Below, piece after piece: positions 23,677-35,585 of a stretch of 64,000 bases of DNA. The stretch comes from Terebella lapidaria (lineage: Eukaryota > Annelida > Polychaeta > Terebellida > Terebellidae), in assembly GCA_949152475.1 (NCBI GenBank), contig OX424561.1, forward strand, positions 2,542,001 to 2,606,000, read 5' to 3'. The notes below the pieces were generated by a model that worked only from the letters and a program-made list of their open reading frames with translations, searched no databases and was not told the origin of the DNA. The position numbers were made by a program, and so were the translations under genes. Numbering within the stretch: the stretch's first letter is position 1; each line of letters starts with the position of its first letter.

Positions 23677-26600
23677 TTAGCCCAATGGGCTAGAAAGGTT
23701 ACCGGAGAAATATACAGAGTTAAACCGAGAAAGTTGAAGGTCAAATTCAAGGTGACCACTGAAATCGCCATATCTCTAACCTTGAAAATGGGATCAAAGG
23801 TTAAATTCTAGATCACCAAACTATTCAGCATACATCATTTCCTATATGTTCACTATGGACCCCTAAGCTGTAAATTTGATAATAAGCGAGATATAAGCCA
23901 TTTTGTAGTCTGACTTTGAAAATAAAATGACTGACCTTGAAATTTAGGTCAAAGGTCAAACTCAATATCATTAAAATATTCAGAATATATTCCTATATGT
24001 TCAAAATTGATTCCTAAGCTGTAAAGTCGATAATAAGCAAGATATTAGCCATTTTGTCCTGTAAAATGAGGTCAAAAGTCAAATTCAAGGTCACTAGAAT
24101 ATTCAGCATATATCATTTCCTATATGTTCACAATTGATTCCTAAGCTGTAAAGTCGCTAATAAGCAAGATATTGGCCATTTTGTCCTGTGACCTTGAAAA
24201 TGAGGTCAAAGGTCAAATTCAAGGTCACGAGAATATTCAGCATATATCATTTCCTATATGTTCACAATTGATTCCTAAGCTGTAAAGTCGATAATAAGCG
24301 AGATATTAGCAATTTTGTCCTGTGACCTTGGAAATGAGGTCAAAGGTCAAATTCAAGGTCACGAGAATATTCAGCATATATCATTTCCTATATGTTCACA
24401 ATTGATTCCTAAGCTGTAAAGTCGATAATAAGCGAGATATTAGCAATTTTGTCCTGTGACCTTGGAAATGAGGTCAAAGGTCAAATTCAAGGTCATGAGA
24501 ATATTCAGCATATATCATTTCATATATGTTCACAATTGATTCCTAAGCTGTAAAGTCGCTAATAAGCAAGATATTGGCCATTTTGTCATGTGACCTTCAA
24601 AATGAGGTCAAAGGTCAAATTCAAGGTCATGAGAATTTTCAGCATATATCATTTCCTATATGTTCACAATTGATTCCTAAGCTGTAAAGTCGCTAATAAG
24701 CAAGATATTGGCCATTTTGTCCTGTGACCTTGAAAATGAGGTCAAAGGTCAAATTCAAGGTCACGAGAATTTTCAGCATATATCATTTCCTATATGTTCA
24801 CAATTGATTCTTAAGCTGTAAAGTCGCTAATAAGCAAGATATTGGCCATTTTGTCCTGTGACCTTGAAAATGAGGTCAAAGGTCAAATTCAAGGTCACGA
24901 GAATATTCAGCATATATCATTTCCTATATGTTCACAATTGATTCCTAAGCTGTAAAGTCGATAATAAGCGAGATATTAGCCATTTTGTCCTGTGACCTTG
25001 GAAATGAGGTCAAAGGTCAAATTCAAGGTCACGAAAATATTCAGCATATATCATTTCCTATATGTTCACAATTGAATCCTAAACTGTAAAGTCGATAATA
25101 AGCGAGATATTAGCCATTTTGTCATGTGACCTTGAAAATGAGGTCAAAGGTCAAATTCAAGGTCATCAGAATATTCAGCATATATCATTTCCTATATGTA
25201 CACAATTGATTCCTAAGCTGTAAAGTGGATAATAAGCGAGATATTAGCCATTTTGTGCTCTGACCTTGAAACTGAGGTCAGAGGTCAAATTCAAGGTCAC
25301 GAGAATATTCAGCATATAACATTTCCTATATGTCCACAATTGATTCCTAGTCTCTAATCTCAATATTAAGTGAGATATTAGGCATAATGTGTCCCATTAT
25401 AAAGCATAGGAGAATTTAACATGGGAAAGTCCCATTTGGGCCGAGTTTGGGCCAAAATGGCCCACTTCGAGCGATTCACGCGCAACGAAACTTATACACG
25501 TCATAGGAGTACATATGAGGAGTGTTATGTATCAAAAAGAAAAAATTAGGCCGAGGGCCAAAGATAGGTTACCGGACAATGTTTAATATTTTAGATGTTA
25601 GCCAGGTTAATGGTTAAATTCAAGGTCAAAAGAATATTCAGCATATATAATATTAAGCATATATCATGTCCACAGTTGATTGCTAAGCTGTAAATTCAAC
25701 AATCAGAGAGATATTAGCAATTTTTTGCTGTGGCCTTGAAAATGAAAGCAAAGGTCAAACTCAAGGTCATCAAAATATTAAGTGTATATCATTTTATGTG
25801 TCCACAATTGATTCCCAAGCCATACAGTCAATAGAGGAGCAAGATATGAGCGATTTTCTCCTGTGACCTTGAAAATGAGGTCAGAGGTCAAATTCAAGGT
25901 GACGAGAATATTCAGCATATATCATTTCCTATATATCCACAATTGATTCCTAAGCTGTAAAATCGATAATAAGTGAGATATTAGCCATTTTGTCCTGTGA
26001 CCTTGAAAATGAGGTCAAAGGTCAAATTCAAGGTCATGACAATAATCTGCATATATCATTTCCTATATGTTCATGATTGATTCCTAAGCTGTAAAGTCGA
26101 TAACAAGCGAGATATTAGCCATTTTGTCCTGTGACCTTGAAAACGAGGTCAAAGGTCAAATTCAAGGTCATCAGAATATTCAGCATATATCATTTCCTAT
26201 ATGTCCACAATTGATTCCTAAGCTGTAGAGTCGATAATAAGCGAGATATAAGCCATTTTGTGCTCTGACTTTGAAACTGAGGTCAGAGGTCAAATTCAAG
26301 GTCACGAGAATATTCAGCATATATTATTTTTTATATGTCCACAATTGATTCCTAACCTGTAGAGTCGATAATAAGCGAGATATAAGCCATTTTGTGCTCT
26401 GACCTTGAAACTGAGGTCAGGGGTCAAATTCAAGGTCACGAGAATATTCAGCATATATTATTTTTTATATGTCCACAATTGATTCCTAACCTGTAGAGTC
26501 GATAATAAGCGAGATATAAGCCATTTTGTGCTCTGACCTTGAAACTGAGGTCAGGGGTCAAATTCAAGGTCACGAGAATATTCAGCATATATCATTTCCT

Positions 26601-27375
26601 ATATGTCCACAATTGATTCCTAGTCTCTAATCTCAATATCAAGTGAGATATTAGGCATAATGTGTCCCATTATAAAGCATAGGAGAATTTAACATGGGAA
26701 AGTCCCATTTGGGCCGAGTTTGGGCCAAAATGGCCCACTTCGAGCGATTCAAGCGCAACGAAATTTATAGACATCATAGGAGAACATACGAGGAGTCTTA
26801 TGTATCAAAAAGAAAAAAAGTTACTGAACAGATTTTGAGAAAATGGCCGCCAAAGTCCAAAATCAGGCATTTTTCGTCGAAAACGGCCGCCATTTTGAAA
26901 AAAATGTGAAAATCAAAAAACTAAAAAATACCTCCCTCTCGAAATATTTTTAGGCATTTTTGTGCAAAATTTCAGAAAAATTCGATCGTAAACTTTAAAG
27001 ATAAAATTGTTGACGGACGACGACGACGACGGACGACGGACGACGGACGACGACGCCGGACGCATCGCCATGCCAATAGGTTACGGACCATATGTCCGGT
27101 AACCTAAAAAGTTACTGAACAGATTTTGAGAAAATGGCCGCCAAAGTCCAAAATTGGCGATTTTTCCACGAAAACGGCCGCCATTTTGAAAGAAATGCGA
27201 AAATCAAAAAACAAAAAAATACCTCCCTCTCGAAATATTTTTAGGCATTTTTGTGCAAAATTTTAGAAAGATTCGACCGTAAACAAAAAAGATAAAAATG
27301 TGGACGACGACGGACGACGGACGACGGACGCAACGCCATGCCAATAGGTTATCGGACCATGGTCCGGTAACCTAA
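23677..27375 (+). mobile_element. GH1 copy F (nested in E, contains G)
   Basis: The 5' end TTAGCCCAATGGGCTAG starts at 23677 and the core of about 12 very regular monomers spans 23750-25350. The right region breaks at 25545 after GTATCAAAAAGAAAAA, where copy G starts. F resumes at 27105 with AAAGTTACTGAACAG and ends at hairpin 27347-27372. The unbroken join is visible in copy G itself at about 26800-26825. The monomers at 24240-25100 are the cleanest in the window and give the 134-bp period. Confidence 0.8.
25546..27106 (+). mobile_element. GH1 copy G (innermost doll)
   Basis: 5' end TTAGGCCGAGGGCCAA, core 25620-26600 (seven to eight monomers, the last two nearly identical), right region 26600-26990 with an open frame at 26694-26909, long GACGAC microsatellite about 27013-27055, and hairpin 27079-27104. 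It is the innermost of the nested series, so its insertion is the most recent event there. Confidence 0.85.
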
Positions 27376-27525
27376 AAAAAGCTTTCCTTGAAATATTTTT
27401 AGGTATTTTTGTGCAAAATTTCAGAAAGATTCGATCATATACTTTAAAGATAAAAATGTGAACGGACGACGGACGACGGACGCAACGCCACGGCAATAGG
27501 TTATCGGACCAAAGGTCCGGTAACC

Positions 27526-27609
27526 TGAAAATGTGAACGGACGACGCCGCCGACGGACGACGGACGCAACGCCATGCCAATAGGTTATCGGACCATAGGT
27601 TCGGTAACC
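27526..27609 (+). repeat. End of unit S1
   Basis: AAAATGTGAACGG, GACGACGCCGCCGACGG and hairpin 27583-27609. It shares the GACGCCGCCGACGG variant with the end of unit S2 at about 29300, which supports its assignment to S1. Confidence 0.7.
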
Positions 27610-29369
27610 TAAAAAAAGAAATGCCTTAATAATGGTCGCTCCATAAGCCCGAAATTTCTTGGAACTCCAAGTGGGCGAAAACGAAAAATGCCGACTTGGC
27701 AAAAAAATTTCGGGTCAAGGTCAAATTTCATCCATAATACATTTAAGACATGTTTGTTCAGGGCGAAGAGTCCGAAAATAACTTCCGTTTCGCTCTGCGA
27801 CGCACCGTTTCCGAGATATCGAAGAAAACGAAAAATGCCGACTCGGCAAAAAAATTTCGGGTCAAAGTCAAAGTTCATCCATAATACCCCTTAGTCATGT
27901 TTGGCTAGGACAACGAGTCCGAAAATAACGTCCGTTGCGCTCTACGACTCACCGTTTCCGAGATATCGACGAAAAAAAAAAATGCCGACTCGGCAAAAAA
28001 ATTTCGGGTCAAGGACAAAATTCATCCATCATACCCACAGACATGTTTGTCTAGGGCAACGAGTCAGGAAGCCTCAAGGATGAGTCAGCAAAAAGTTATT
28101 TCGACCTCTAGGTCAAAGGTCGTTTGACGGATCAATCCCAAAATCGATAGGGTTCTTCCCTGGTGGTATATACACCTCCATGCAAAGTTCTGCAACTATT
28201 GCCTGAATATTTTTCGAGTTATCGTCCGGAAACCAAGTCTCATAATCGGCCTTGATTTCATCCTCACTGACTTCACGGACCTCGGAGTCGAATAAAAAAA
28301 AAATACCACATAGACATGTTAAAGATAAAGTTATCAGATTTGATATAGCGCTCTTTTCAGCCGAACTAAATCCGCTTTCAAAGGCACTTTACACTTTAAC
28401 CCCAGTCTGAGTGATTGTACTTGGAGCTGCCACACTCAAAGCGCTCTATACAACACCCATTATCAACCGGTACCCATTTAATCCTGGGTGAAGATAGACA
28501 CATTAGTGGTAAATGCCTTGCCTAAGGACACTAGTGAAATGGCACAGCAGTCCAGCTCGAGACTCGAACCCATGATCTTTGGATTACGAGTCCGACGCCT
28601 TATCCACTGCGCCACTCACTCCACATGTTTGTGTAGGAGGGCGACGAGTCCGAAAATAACGTCCGTTTCACTCTACGACGCACCGTTTCCAAGATATGCA
28701 GGAAACCTCAAGGATGACTGGGCGAAAACTATTCCGACCTCTAGGTCAAAGGTCGTTTGACGGATTGATCCCAAAATCAATAGGGTTCTTCCCTGTTGAT
28801 ATATGAACCTCCATGCAAAGTTCTGCAGCCATTGCCTACATACTTTTTGAGTTATCGTGCGGAAACAAAGTCCAAAAAACAACATTGATTTCATCCTCAC
28901 GGACCTCAGAGCCGGCTCAAAAAGAATAGGGTTCTTCCACATATCATTTCTGACTAGTGGTGAAAATTTGATAAGGATCCATCAAGGCAATCTAAAGTTA
29001 TCGTCCGGAAACCAAAACGGCGGAAGAAGAAGAAAAAAAAAAAAAAATTCTGCTAAAACCATAAAGGCATTTCTGCCGAAATGCCTTAATGAAAACCTCA
29101 AAACTGTCTGAACAGTTTTTGAGAAAATGGCCGCCAAATTCAGAAATTGGTCGTTTTTCTTCGAAAATGGCCGCCATTTTGAAGAAAACGCTAAAATCAA
29201 AAAACTAAAAAATATCCCCTTTTTGGATTATTTTTAGGCATTTTTGTGCAAAATTTCAGAAAGATTCACTCGTAAACTTTGAAGATAAAAACGTGGACGG
29301 ACGACGCCGCCGACGGATGACGGACACAACGCCATGCCAATAGGTTATCGGACCATAGGTTCGGTAACC
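27610..29369 (+). repeat. Unit S2: DIRS sliver, R147 array, two modules, GH1-like 3' end, SINE
   Basis: After AAAAAAAGAAATGCCTTAAT comes a 48-bp DIRS RNase H sliver (27630-27677, reading GLWS-type sequence on the minus strand). Then follow R147 units to about 28080, a first module broken by a SINE, a second module (28630-28960), a GH1-like right region and hairpin 29343-29369. The 10-bp stem hairpin AAGGCATTTC-TGCC-GAAATGCCTT lies at about 29068-29091. Confidence 0.75.
28321..28622 (-). mobile_element. tRNA-derived SINE with 7-bp target duplication
   Basis: On the minus strand the head reads GAGTGGCGCAGTGGATAAGG (pol III A box TGGCGCAGTGG) and then GGTTCGAGTCT (B box). Next come GTCCTTAGGCAAGGCATTTA, a conserved central-domain-like stretch, and a tail with AGAGCGCTATATCAAAT. 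ACATGTT flanks it at 28314-28320 and 28623-28629, and uninterrupted sites exist at about 19811 and 30362. The central and 3' parts recall the V/Deu/Meta-type SINEs of molluscs; which one is not certain. Confidence 0.85.
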
Positions 29370-30621
29370 TAAAAAAAGAAATGCCTTAATAATGGTCGCT
29401 CCATAAGCCCGAAATTTCTTGGAACTCCAAGTGGGCGAAAACGAAAAATGCCGACTTGGCAAAAAAATTTCGGGTCAACGTCAAATTTCATCCATAATAC
29501 ATTTAAGACATGTTTGTTCAGGGCGAAGAGTCCGAAAATAACTTCCGTTTCGCTCTGCGACGCACCGTTTCCGAGATATCGAAGAAAACAAAAAATGCCG
29601 ACTCGGCAAAAAAATTTCGGGTCAAAGTCAAAGTTCATCCATAATACCCCTTAGTCATGTTTGGCTAGGACAACGAGTCCGAAAATAACATCCGTTGCGC
29701 TCTACGACTCACCGTTTCCGAGATATCGACGAAAAAAAAAATGCCGACTCGGCAAAAAAATTTCGGGTCAAGGACAAAATTCATCCATCATACCCCCACA
29801 CAAGTTTGTCTAGGGCGACGAGTCCAGAAATAACGTCTGTTTCGCTCTACGACACACCGTTTCCGAGATATCGACGAAAACGAAAAATACCGAGTCGGCA
29901 AAAAAAATTCGGGTCAAAGTCAAAGTTCATCCATAATACCCCTTAAACATGTTTGTCTAGGACAACAAGTCCGAAAATAATGTCCGTTTCGCTCTACGAC
30001 TCACCGTTTCCGAGATATCGAAGAAACAAAAAAATGCCGACTCGGCAAAAAAAATTCGGGTCAAGGACAAAGTTCATCCATCATACCCACAGACATGTTT
30101 GTCTAAGGCAACGAGTCAGGAAGCCTCAAGGATGAGTCAGCAAAATGTTATTTCGACCTCTAGGTCAAAGGTCGTTTGACGGATCAATCCCAAAATCGAT
30201 AGGGTTCTTCCCTGGTGGTATATACACCTCCATGCAAAGTTCTGCAACTATTGCCTGAATATTTTTCGAGTTATCGTCCAGAAACCAAGTCTCATAATCG
30301 GCCTTGATTTCATCCTCACGGACCTCACGGACCTCGGAGTCGAATAAAAAAAAAATACCACATAGACATGTTTGTGTAGGAGGGCGACGAGTCCGAAAAT
30401 AACGTCCGTTTCACTCTACGACGCACCGTTTCCAAGATATGCAGGAAACCTCAAGGATGACTGGGCGAAAACTATTCCGACCTCTAGGTCAAAGGTCGTT
30501 TGACGGATTGATCCCAAAATCAATAGGGTTCTTCCCTGTTGATATATGAACCTCCATGCAAAGTTCTGCAGCCATTGCCTACATACTTTTTGAGTTATCG
30601 TGCGGAAACAAAGTCCAAAAA
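29370..30621 (+). repeat. Unit S3 (first segment)
   Basis: The same order as S2: AAGAAATGCCTTAAT, DIRS sliver 29390-29437, a longer R147 array (to about 30120) and two modules. It is cut at GTCCAAAAA (30621) by GH1 copy H and resumes at 34117 with CAACATTGATTTCATCC. The join is unbroken at about 20060 and 28880. Confidence 0.75.
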
Positions 30622-31020
30622 TTAGGCCAAGGGCCAAAGATAGGTTACCGGACAATGTTTAATATTTTAGGTGTTAGCCAGGTCACTGGTTGAATTCAAG
30701 GTCAAGAGAATATTCAGCATATATAACATTAAGCATTATATCATGTCCACAGTTGATTGCTAAGCTGTAAGTTCAATAATCAGAGAGATATTAGCAATTT
30801 TATGCTGTAGCCTTGAAAATGAAGGGGCAAAGGTCAAATTCAAGGTCATCAAAATATTCAGTGTATATCATTTTCTATATCATGTATATCATGTCCACAA
30901 TTGATTCCCAAGCCATACAGTCAATAGAGAAGCAAGATATGAGCCAGTTTGTCCTTGGACCTTGGAAATGAGGTCAGAGGTCAAATTCAAGGTCACGAGA
31001 ATATTCAGCATATATCATTT

Positions 31021-33097
31021 GATACCTCCCTGAACCCTAGTAAGGCAACTGGCCTTGATAAAATTCCCTCCAGGTTTGTAAAGGATGGAGCTAGGTATAT
31101 TGTATCTCCCTTAACTCATAATGTAAATTTATCTATATCTAGTGGCATTATTCCAGATGATCTGAAAGCTGCTAGAATAAATCCAATCCACAAAAAGAAC
31201 TCTAAGACTGAAGCTGGCAACTATCGACCTGTGTCAATATTGAGCGTTATATCCAAGATTTTGGAGAAAGTTGTATGTGAACAAATCCATCACTACTTGA
31301 GTGATAACAAGCTCCTATATGAGCTTCAATCTGGATTTCGGCCCTCTTATTCCACAGATACATGTCTTATCCATTTATTGGACTCCATCAAATGTCAACA
31401 AGACAAAGGCAATTACACAGGTATGATATTATTGGATCTCCAGAAGGCCTTTGACACTGTGGACCACAAAATTCTTTTATGTAAACTGGAAGCCTTAGGA
31501 TTTCAGAAACCTACCATAGACTGGTTCAAATCCTACCTTAATGGAAGGCTGCAGTCAGTTGAGGTACATGTAGGGGGCACCCTCTCAACTGCTGCCATAG
31601 TTCAATGTGGAGTACCTCAGGGCTCAATCCTGGGGCTTCTACTTTTTCTTATCTATGTGAATGACATGCCCTCAGCAGTGTCCTGCAAGCTGCTGTTGTA
31701 TGCTGATGATTCTGCTTTAATTGTGTCTGGCAAGGATGTTGCAGAGATTCAGCAAACCCTAAGCTCTGAACTTGAGTCAGTCAGAGAATGGTTGTTAGAC
31801 AATAAGCTGTCTCTTCACTTGGGGAAGACAGAAACAATCCTGTTCGGATCCAAACAAAGACTCGCCAAACATAGCCAATTGCAGGTAGCCTGTGCAGGTG
31901 ATAACATCACTTGCAAATCCTGTGTAAAATATATATGACTGACCATTGATCAGTCCTTATCTGGAGATCAAATTGCTGAAAATATCATCAGCAAATCAAG
32001 TTCCAAATTGAATTTTTTGTACAGACAGGCCAGGCAGTTTGACATTAGGACCAAAAGGCTACTGGTGTCAGCACTCATACAGTGCCATTATGATTATGCC
32101 AGCTCTTCTTGGTATTCTGGCCTAACCAAGAAGTATCAGGGGAGGCTGCAGACAATGCAGAACAAGATAATACGCTTCCTCCTCAACGCTCAACCCAGAA
32201 CCCATATAGGTATCAATGAATTTCAACAGGTCAATATGTTGCCAGTAAACCTTAGAGTCGATCAGATTAAGTTGAATCATATGTATAATGTAATTCACAA
32301 TAAAGCTCCCGAATATCTATCCTCATCCTTCACACAAGTATCCACAATCCATAATAGGAACACCAGGTCCAGCATCTTGTCTTTAGTCATCCCTTCAGTG
32401 AGATCCTTTGGTGCTTCTTCTTTTATGTACACTGGTGCTAAGGTCTGGAACTCTCTTCCTAGTCATATAAAAAATTGTTCTTCTCGTTCTAATTTTAAAA
32501 GCAGGGTAAAACAGCTTTTATTTCTTAACATGGTCCAAGCAGAAAATGACATATATACCTATCTTTAATTTTATTTCTTATACATCTTGTATTTGTGTCT
32601 TTTGTTATGTTATTCACTTTATTACCGTCTAATTATTACCAGTATTGTTCTACATATCCCTTATTATTATTTAGTAAGATTTGTTATTATTTTTATTATT
32701 ATTATTAGTATTACCTACATTTACCATTGTTGTTTTTATTTTTGTAATATTGTTAAAATCTCTGCTGTCATATTATTGTCTGTGATCATATGGGCCACAA
32801 TGGAAACAATTGATTTTTCGCTTTCTTGTGTTACCCTGTGTATTTTATAGTATCATTTACATTTGTATTTATACACTTGTATTTTTACATGGAATATGCA
32901 AATACAGTGGATCCTGCGGTTTAAGACCACCCAAGGGACCCCAAAAAGGTGGTCTTAAATGGCAGGTGGTCTCTCATGACAGGTTCATTTACATGATAAA
33001 AGGCCACTTGGGACCAAGTGCAGTGGTCTTAAAACACAGGGTGGTCTCTCAAACCAGGTGGTCTTTAACACAGGATGCACTGTAAACTCAATCAAAG
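31021..33097 (+). mobile_element. 5'-truncated LINE (Jockey/CR1-like reverse transcriptase)
   Basis: One reading frame from 31021 to 32568 encodes the RT domain. It has the usual order KATGLDKIPSRF, NYRPVSILSVISKILEK, LQSGFRPSYSTD, LLDLQKAFDTVDHKIL, CGVPQGSILG, LLLYADDSALI (catalytic YADD) and WLLDNKLSLHLGKTE. It then runs through the C-terminal region (FDIRTKRLLVSALIQCHYDY, AKVWNSLPSHIK) to a stop at 32568. A single in-frame TGA at 31936-31938 (after SCVKYI) interrupts it. The endonuclease and first ORF are absent because the copy is truncated at its 5' end within the GH1 core. The 3' UTR to about 33097 contains a MITE. With only one stop in about 516 codons it is a fairly young dead copy. 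Confidence 0.85.
32905..33082. mobile_element. MITE (pogo/Tigger-like ends) in the LINE 3' UTR
   Basis: The 178-bp element begins CAGTGGATCCTGCGGTTTAA and ends in its inverted form (TTTAACACAGGATGCACTG), flanked by TA on both sides (32903-32904, 33083-33084). CAGTG ends and a TA target fit pogo-like Tc1/mariner elements. A related shorter copy lies at 57140-57254. Confidence 0.8.
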
Positions 33098-34116
33098 ATA
33101 TATGTCCACAATTGATTCCTAAGCTGTATAATCGATAATAAGTGAGATATTAGCCATTTTGTCCTGTGACCTTGAAAATGAGGTCAAAGGTCAAATTCAA
33201 GGTCATGACAATAATCTGCATATATCATTTCCTATATGTTCATAATTGATTGCTAAGCTGTAAAGTCGATAACAAGCGAGTTATTAGCCATTTTGTCCTG
33301 TGACCTTGAAAATGAGGTCGAAGGTCAAATTCAAGGTCATCAGAATATTCAGCATATATCATTTCCTATATGTCCACAATTGATTCCTAAGCTGTAGAGT
33401 CGATAATAAGTGAGATATAAGCCATTTTGTGCTCTGACCTTGAAACTGAGGTCAGAGGTCAAATTCAAGGTCACGAGAATATTCAGAATATATCATTTCC
33501 TATATGTCCACAATTGATTCCTAAGCTGTAGAGTCGATAATAAGCGAGATATAAGCCATTTTGTGCTCTGACCTTGAAAGTGAGGTCAGAGGTCAAATTC
33601 AAGGTCACGAGAATATTCAGCATATATCATTTCCTATAGGTCCACAATTGATTCCTAGTCTCTAATCTCAATATCATGTGAGATATTAGGCATAATGTGT
33701 CCCATTATAAAGCATAGGAGAATTTAACATGGGAAAGTCCCATTTGAGCCGAGTTTGGGCCAAAATGGCCCACTTCGAGCAATTCAAGCGCAACGAAATT
33801 TATAGACATCATAGGAGTACATATGAGGAGTGTTATTTATCAAAAAGAAAAAAAGTTACTGAACAGATTTTGAGAAAATGGCCGCCAAAGTCCAAAATCA
33901 GGCATTTTTCGTCGAAAACGGCCGCCATTTTGAAAAAAATGTGAAAATCAAAAAACTAAAAAATACCTCCTTCTTGAATTATTTTTAAGTATTTTTGTGC
34001 AAAATTTCAGAAAAATTCGCCTGTAAACAAAAAAGATAAAAATGTGGACGACGACGGACGACGACGACGGACGCAACGCCATGCCAATAGGTTATCGGAC
34101 CATAGGTCCGGTAACC

Positions 34117-34288
34117 TAAAAACAACATTGATTTCATCCTCACGGACCTCACGGACCTCAGAGCCGGCTCAAAAAGAATAGGGTTCTTCCACATATCATT
34201 TCTGACTAGTGGTGAAAATTTGATAAGGATCCATCAAGGCAATCTAAAGTTATCGTCCGGAAACCAAAACGGCGGAAGAAGAAAAAAA
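34117..34288 (+). repeat. Unit S3 continuation
   Basis: CAACATTGATTTCATCC ... GGAAACCAAAACGGCGGAAG and an A-run. It is cut at 34288 by copy I. The continuation AATTCTGCTAAAACC is found at 36789, after copy I and the GH2 element. Confidence 0.75.
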
Positions 34289-35585
34289 TTAGGCCAAGGG
34301 CCAAAGATAGGTTACCGGACAATGTTTAATATTTTAGAAGTTAGCCAGGTCACTGGTTGAATTCAAGGTCAAAAGAATATTCAGCATATATAACATTAAG
34401 CATATATCATGTCCACAGTTGATTGCTAAGCTGTAAATTCAATAATCAGAGAGATATTAGCAATTTTGTGCTGTGGCCTTGAAAATGAAGGGGCAAAAGT
34501 CAAATTCGAGGTCATCAAAATATTCATTGTATATCATTTTCTATATGATGTCCACAATTGATTCCCAAGCCATACAGTCAATAGAGGAGCAAGATATGAG
34601 CCAGTTTGTCCTTGGACCTTGGAAATGAGGTCAGAGGTCAAATTCAAGGTCACGAGAATATTCAGCATATATCATTTCCTATATGTCCACAATTGATTCC
34701 TAAGCTGTAAAATCGATAATACTGGTAAGTGAGATAGCAGCCATTTTGTCCTGTTACCTTGAAAATGAGGTCAAAGGTCAAATTCAAGGTCATGACAATA
34801 ATCTGCATATATCATTTCCTATATGTTCATAATTGATTACTAAGCTGTAAAGTCGATAACAAGCGAGATATTAGCCATTTTGTCCTGTGACCTTGAAAAT
34901 GAGGTCGAAGGTCAAATTCAAGATCATCAGAATATTCAGCATATATCATTTCCTATATGTCCACAATTGATTCCTAAGCTGTAGAGTCGATAATAAGCGA
35001 GATATAAGCCATTTTGTGCTCTGACCTTGAAACTGAGGTCAGAGGTCAAATTCAAGGTAACGAGAATATTCAGCATATATCATTTCCTATGAGTCCACAA
35101 TTGATTCCTAGTCTCTAATCTCAATATTAAGTGAGATATTAGGCATAATGTGTCCCATTATAAAGCATAGGAGAATTTAACATGGGAAAGTCCCATCTGG
35201 GCCGAGTTTGGGCCAAAATGGCCCACTTCGAGCGATTCAAGCGCAACGAAATTTATAGACATCATAGAAGTACATATGAGGAGTGTTATGTATCAAAAAG
35301 AAAAAAAGTTACTGAACAGATTTTGAGAAAATGGCCGCCAAAGTCCAAAATCAGGCATTTTTCGTCGAAAACGGCCGCCATTTTGAAAAAAATGCGAAAA
35401 TCAAAAAACTAAAAAATACCTCCTTCTTGAATTATTTTTAAGTATTTTTGTGCAAAATTTCAGAGAAATTCGCCCGTAAACAATAAAGATAAAAATGTGG
35501 ACGACGACGACGACGACGACGGACGACGGACGACGGACGCAACGCCATGCCAATAGGTTATCGGACCATAGGTCCGGTAACCTAA
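34289..35585 (+). mobile_element. GH1 copy I
   Basis: 5' end TTAGGCCAAGGGCCAA with AGGTTACCGGACAAT, core about 34350-35110 (about six monomers), right region with an open frame at 35182-35412, microsatellite about 35500-35535, hairpin 35556-35582. It lies in the poly-A of S3. Confidence 0.85.

Larger units (their letters stand above)
21889..27525 (+). mobile_element. GH1 copy E (outer doll: contains copies F and G)
   Basis: 5' hairpin 21889-21904, AGGTTACCGGACAAT, core of about 11 monomers (21950-23370) and right region to 23676 (ending ATCGAAAAACTAAAAA). There copy F begins. The missing 3' segment (TTTCCTTGAAATATTTTTAG, microsatellite, hairpin 27499-27525) follows the end of F at 27376. In unbroken copy A these two halves are adjacent. 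Confidence 0.8.
30622..34119 (+). mobile_element. GH1 copy H (carries a LINE)
   Basis: 5' end TTAGGCCAAGGGCCAA, AGGTTACCGGACAAT, and core from 30690 broken at 31020 by a LINE. The core resumes at about 33098, the right region spans 33650-33960 (open frame at 33729-33944) and the 3' hairpin is 34090-34116. It is inserted in the A-run of S3 between GTCCAAAAA and CAACATTG. Confidence 0.85.

Noticed and set aside
16281-30135. Open frames of 60-144 codons across the R147 repeats (MPTWQKNFGS-type)
   Set aside because: 147 is a multiple of three, so an open frame in one unit stays open through the array. The frames end at array edges and match no protein.
9520-35200. GGGAAAGTCCC in the GH1 right region as an NF-kB site
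   Set aside because: It is a near-palindrome but does not fit the kB consensus at the central positions. I would not call it without data.
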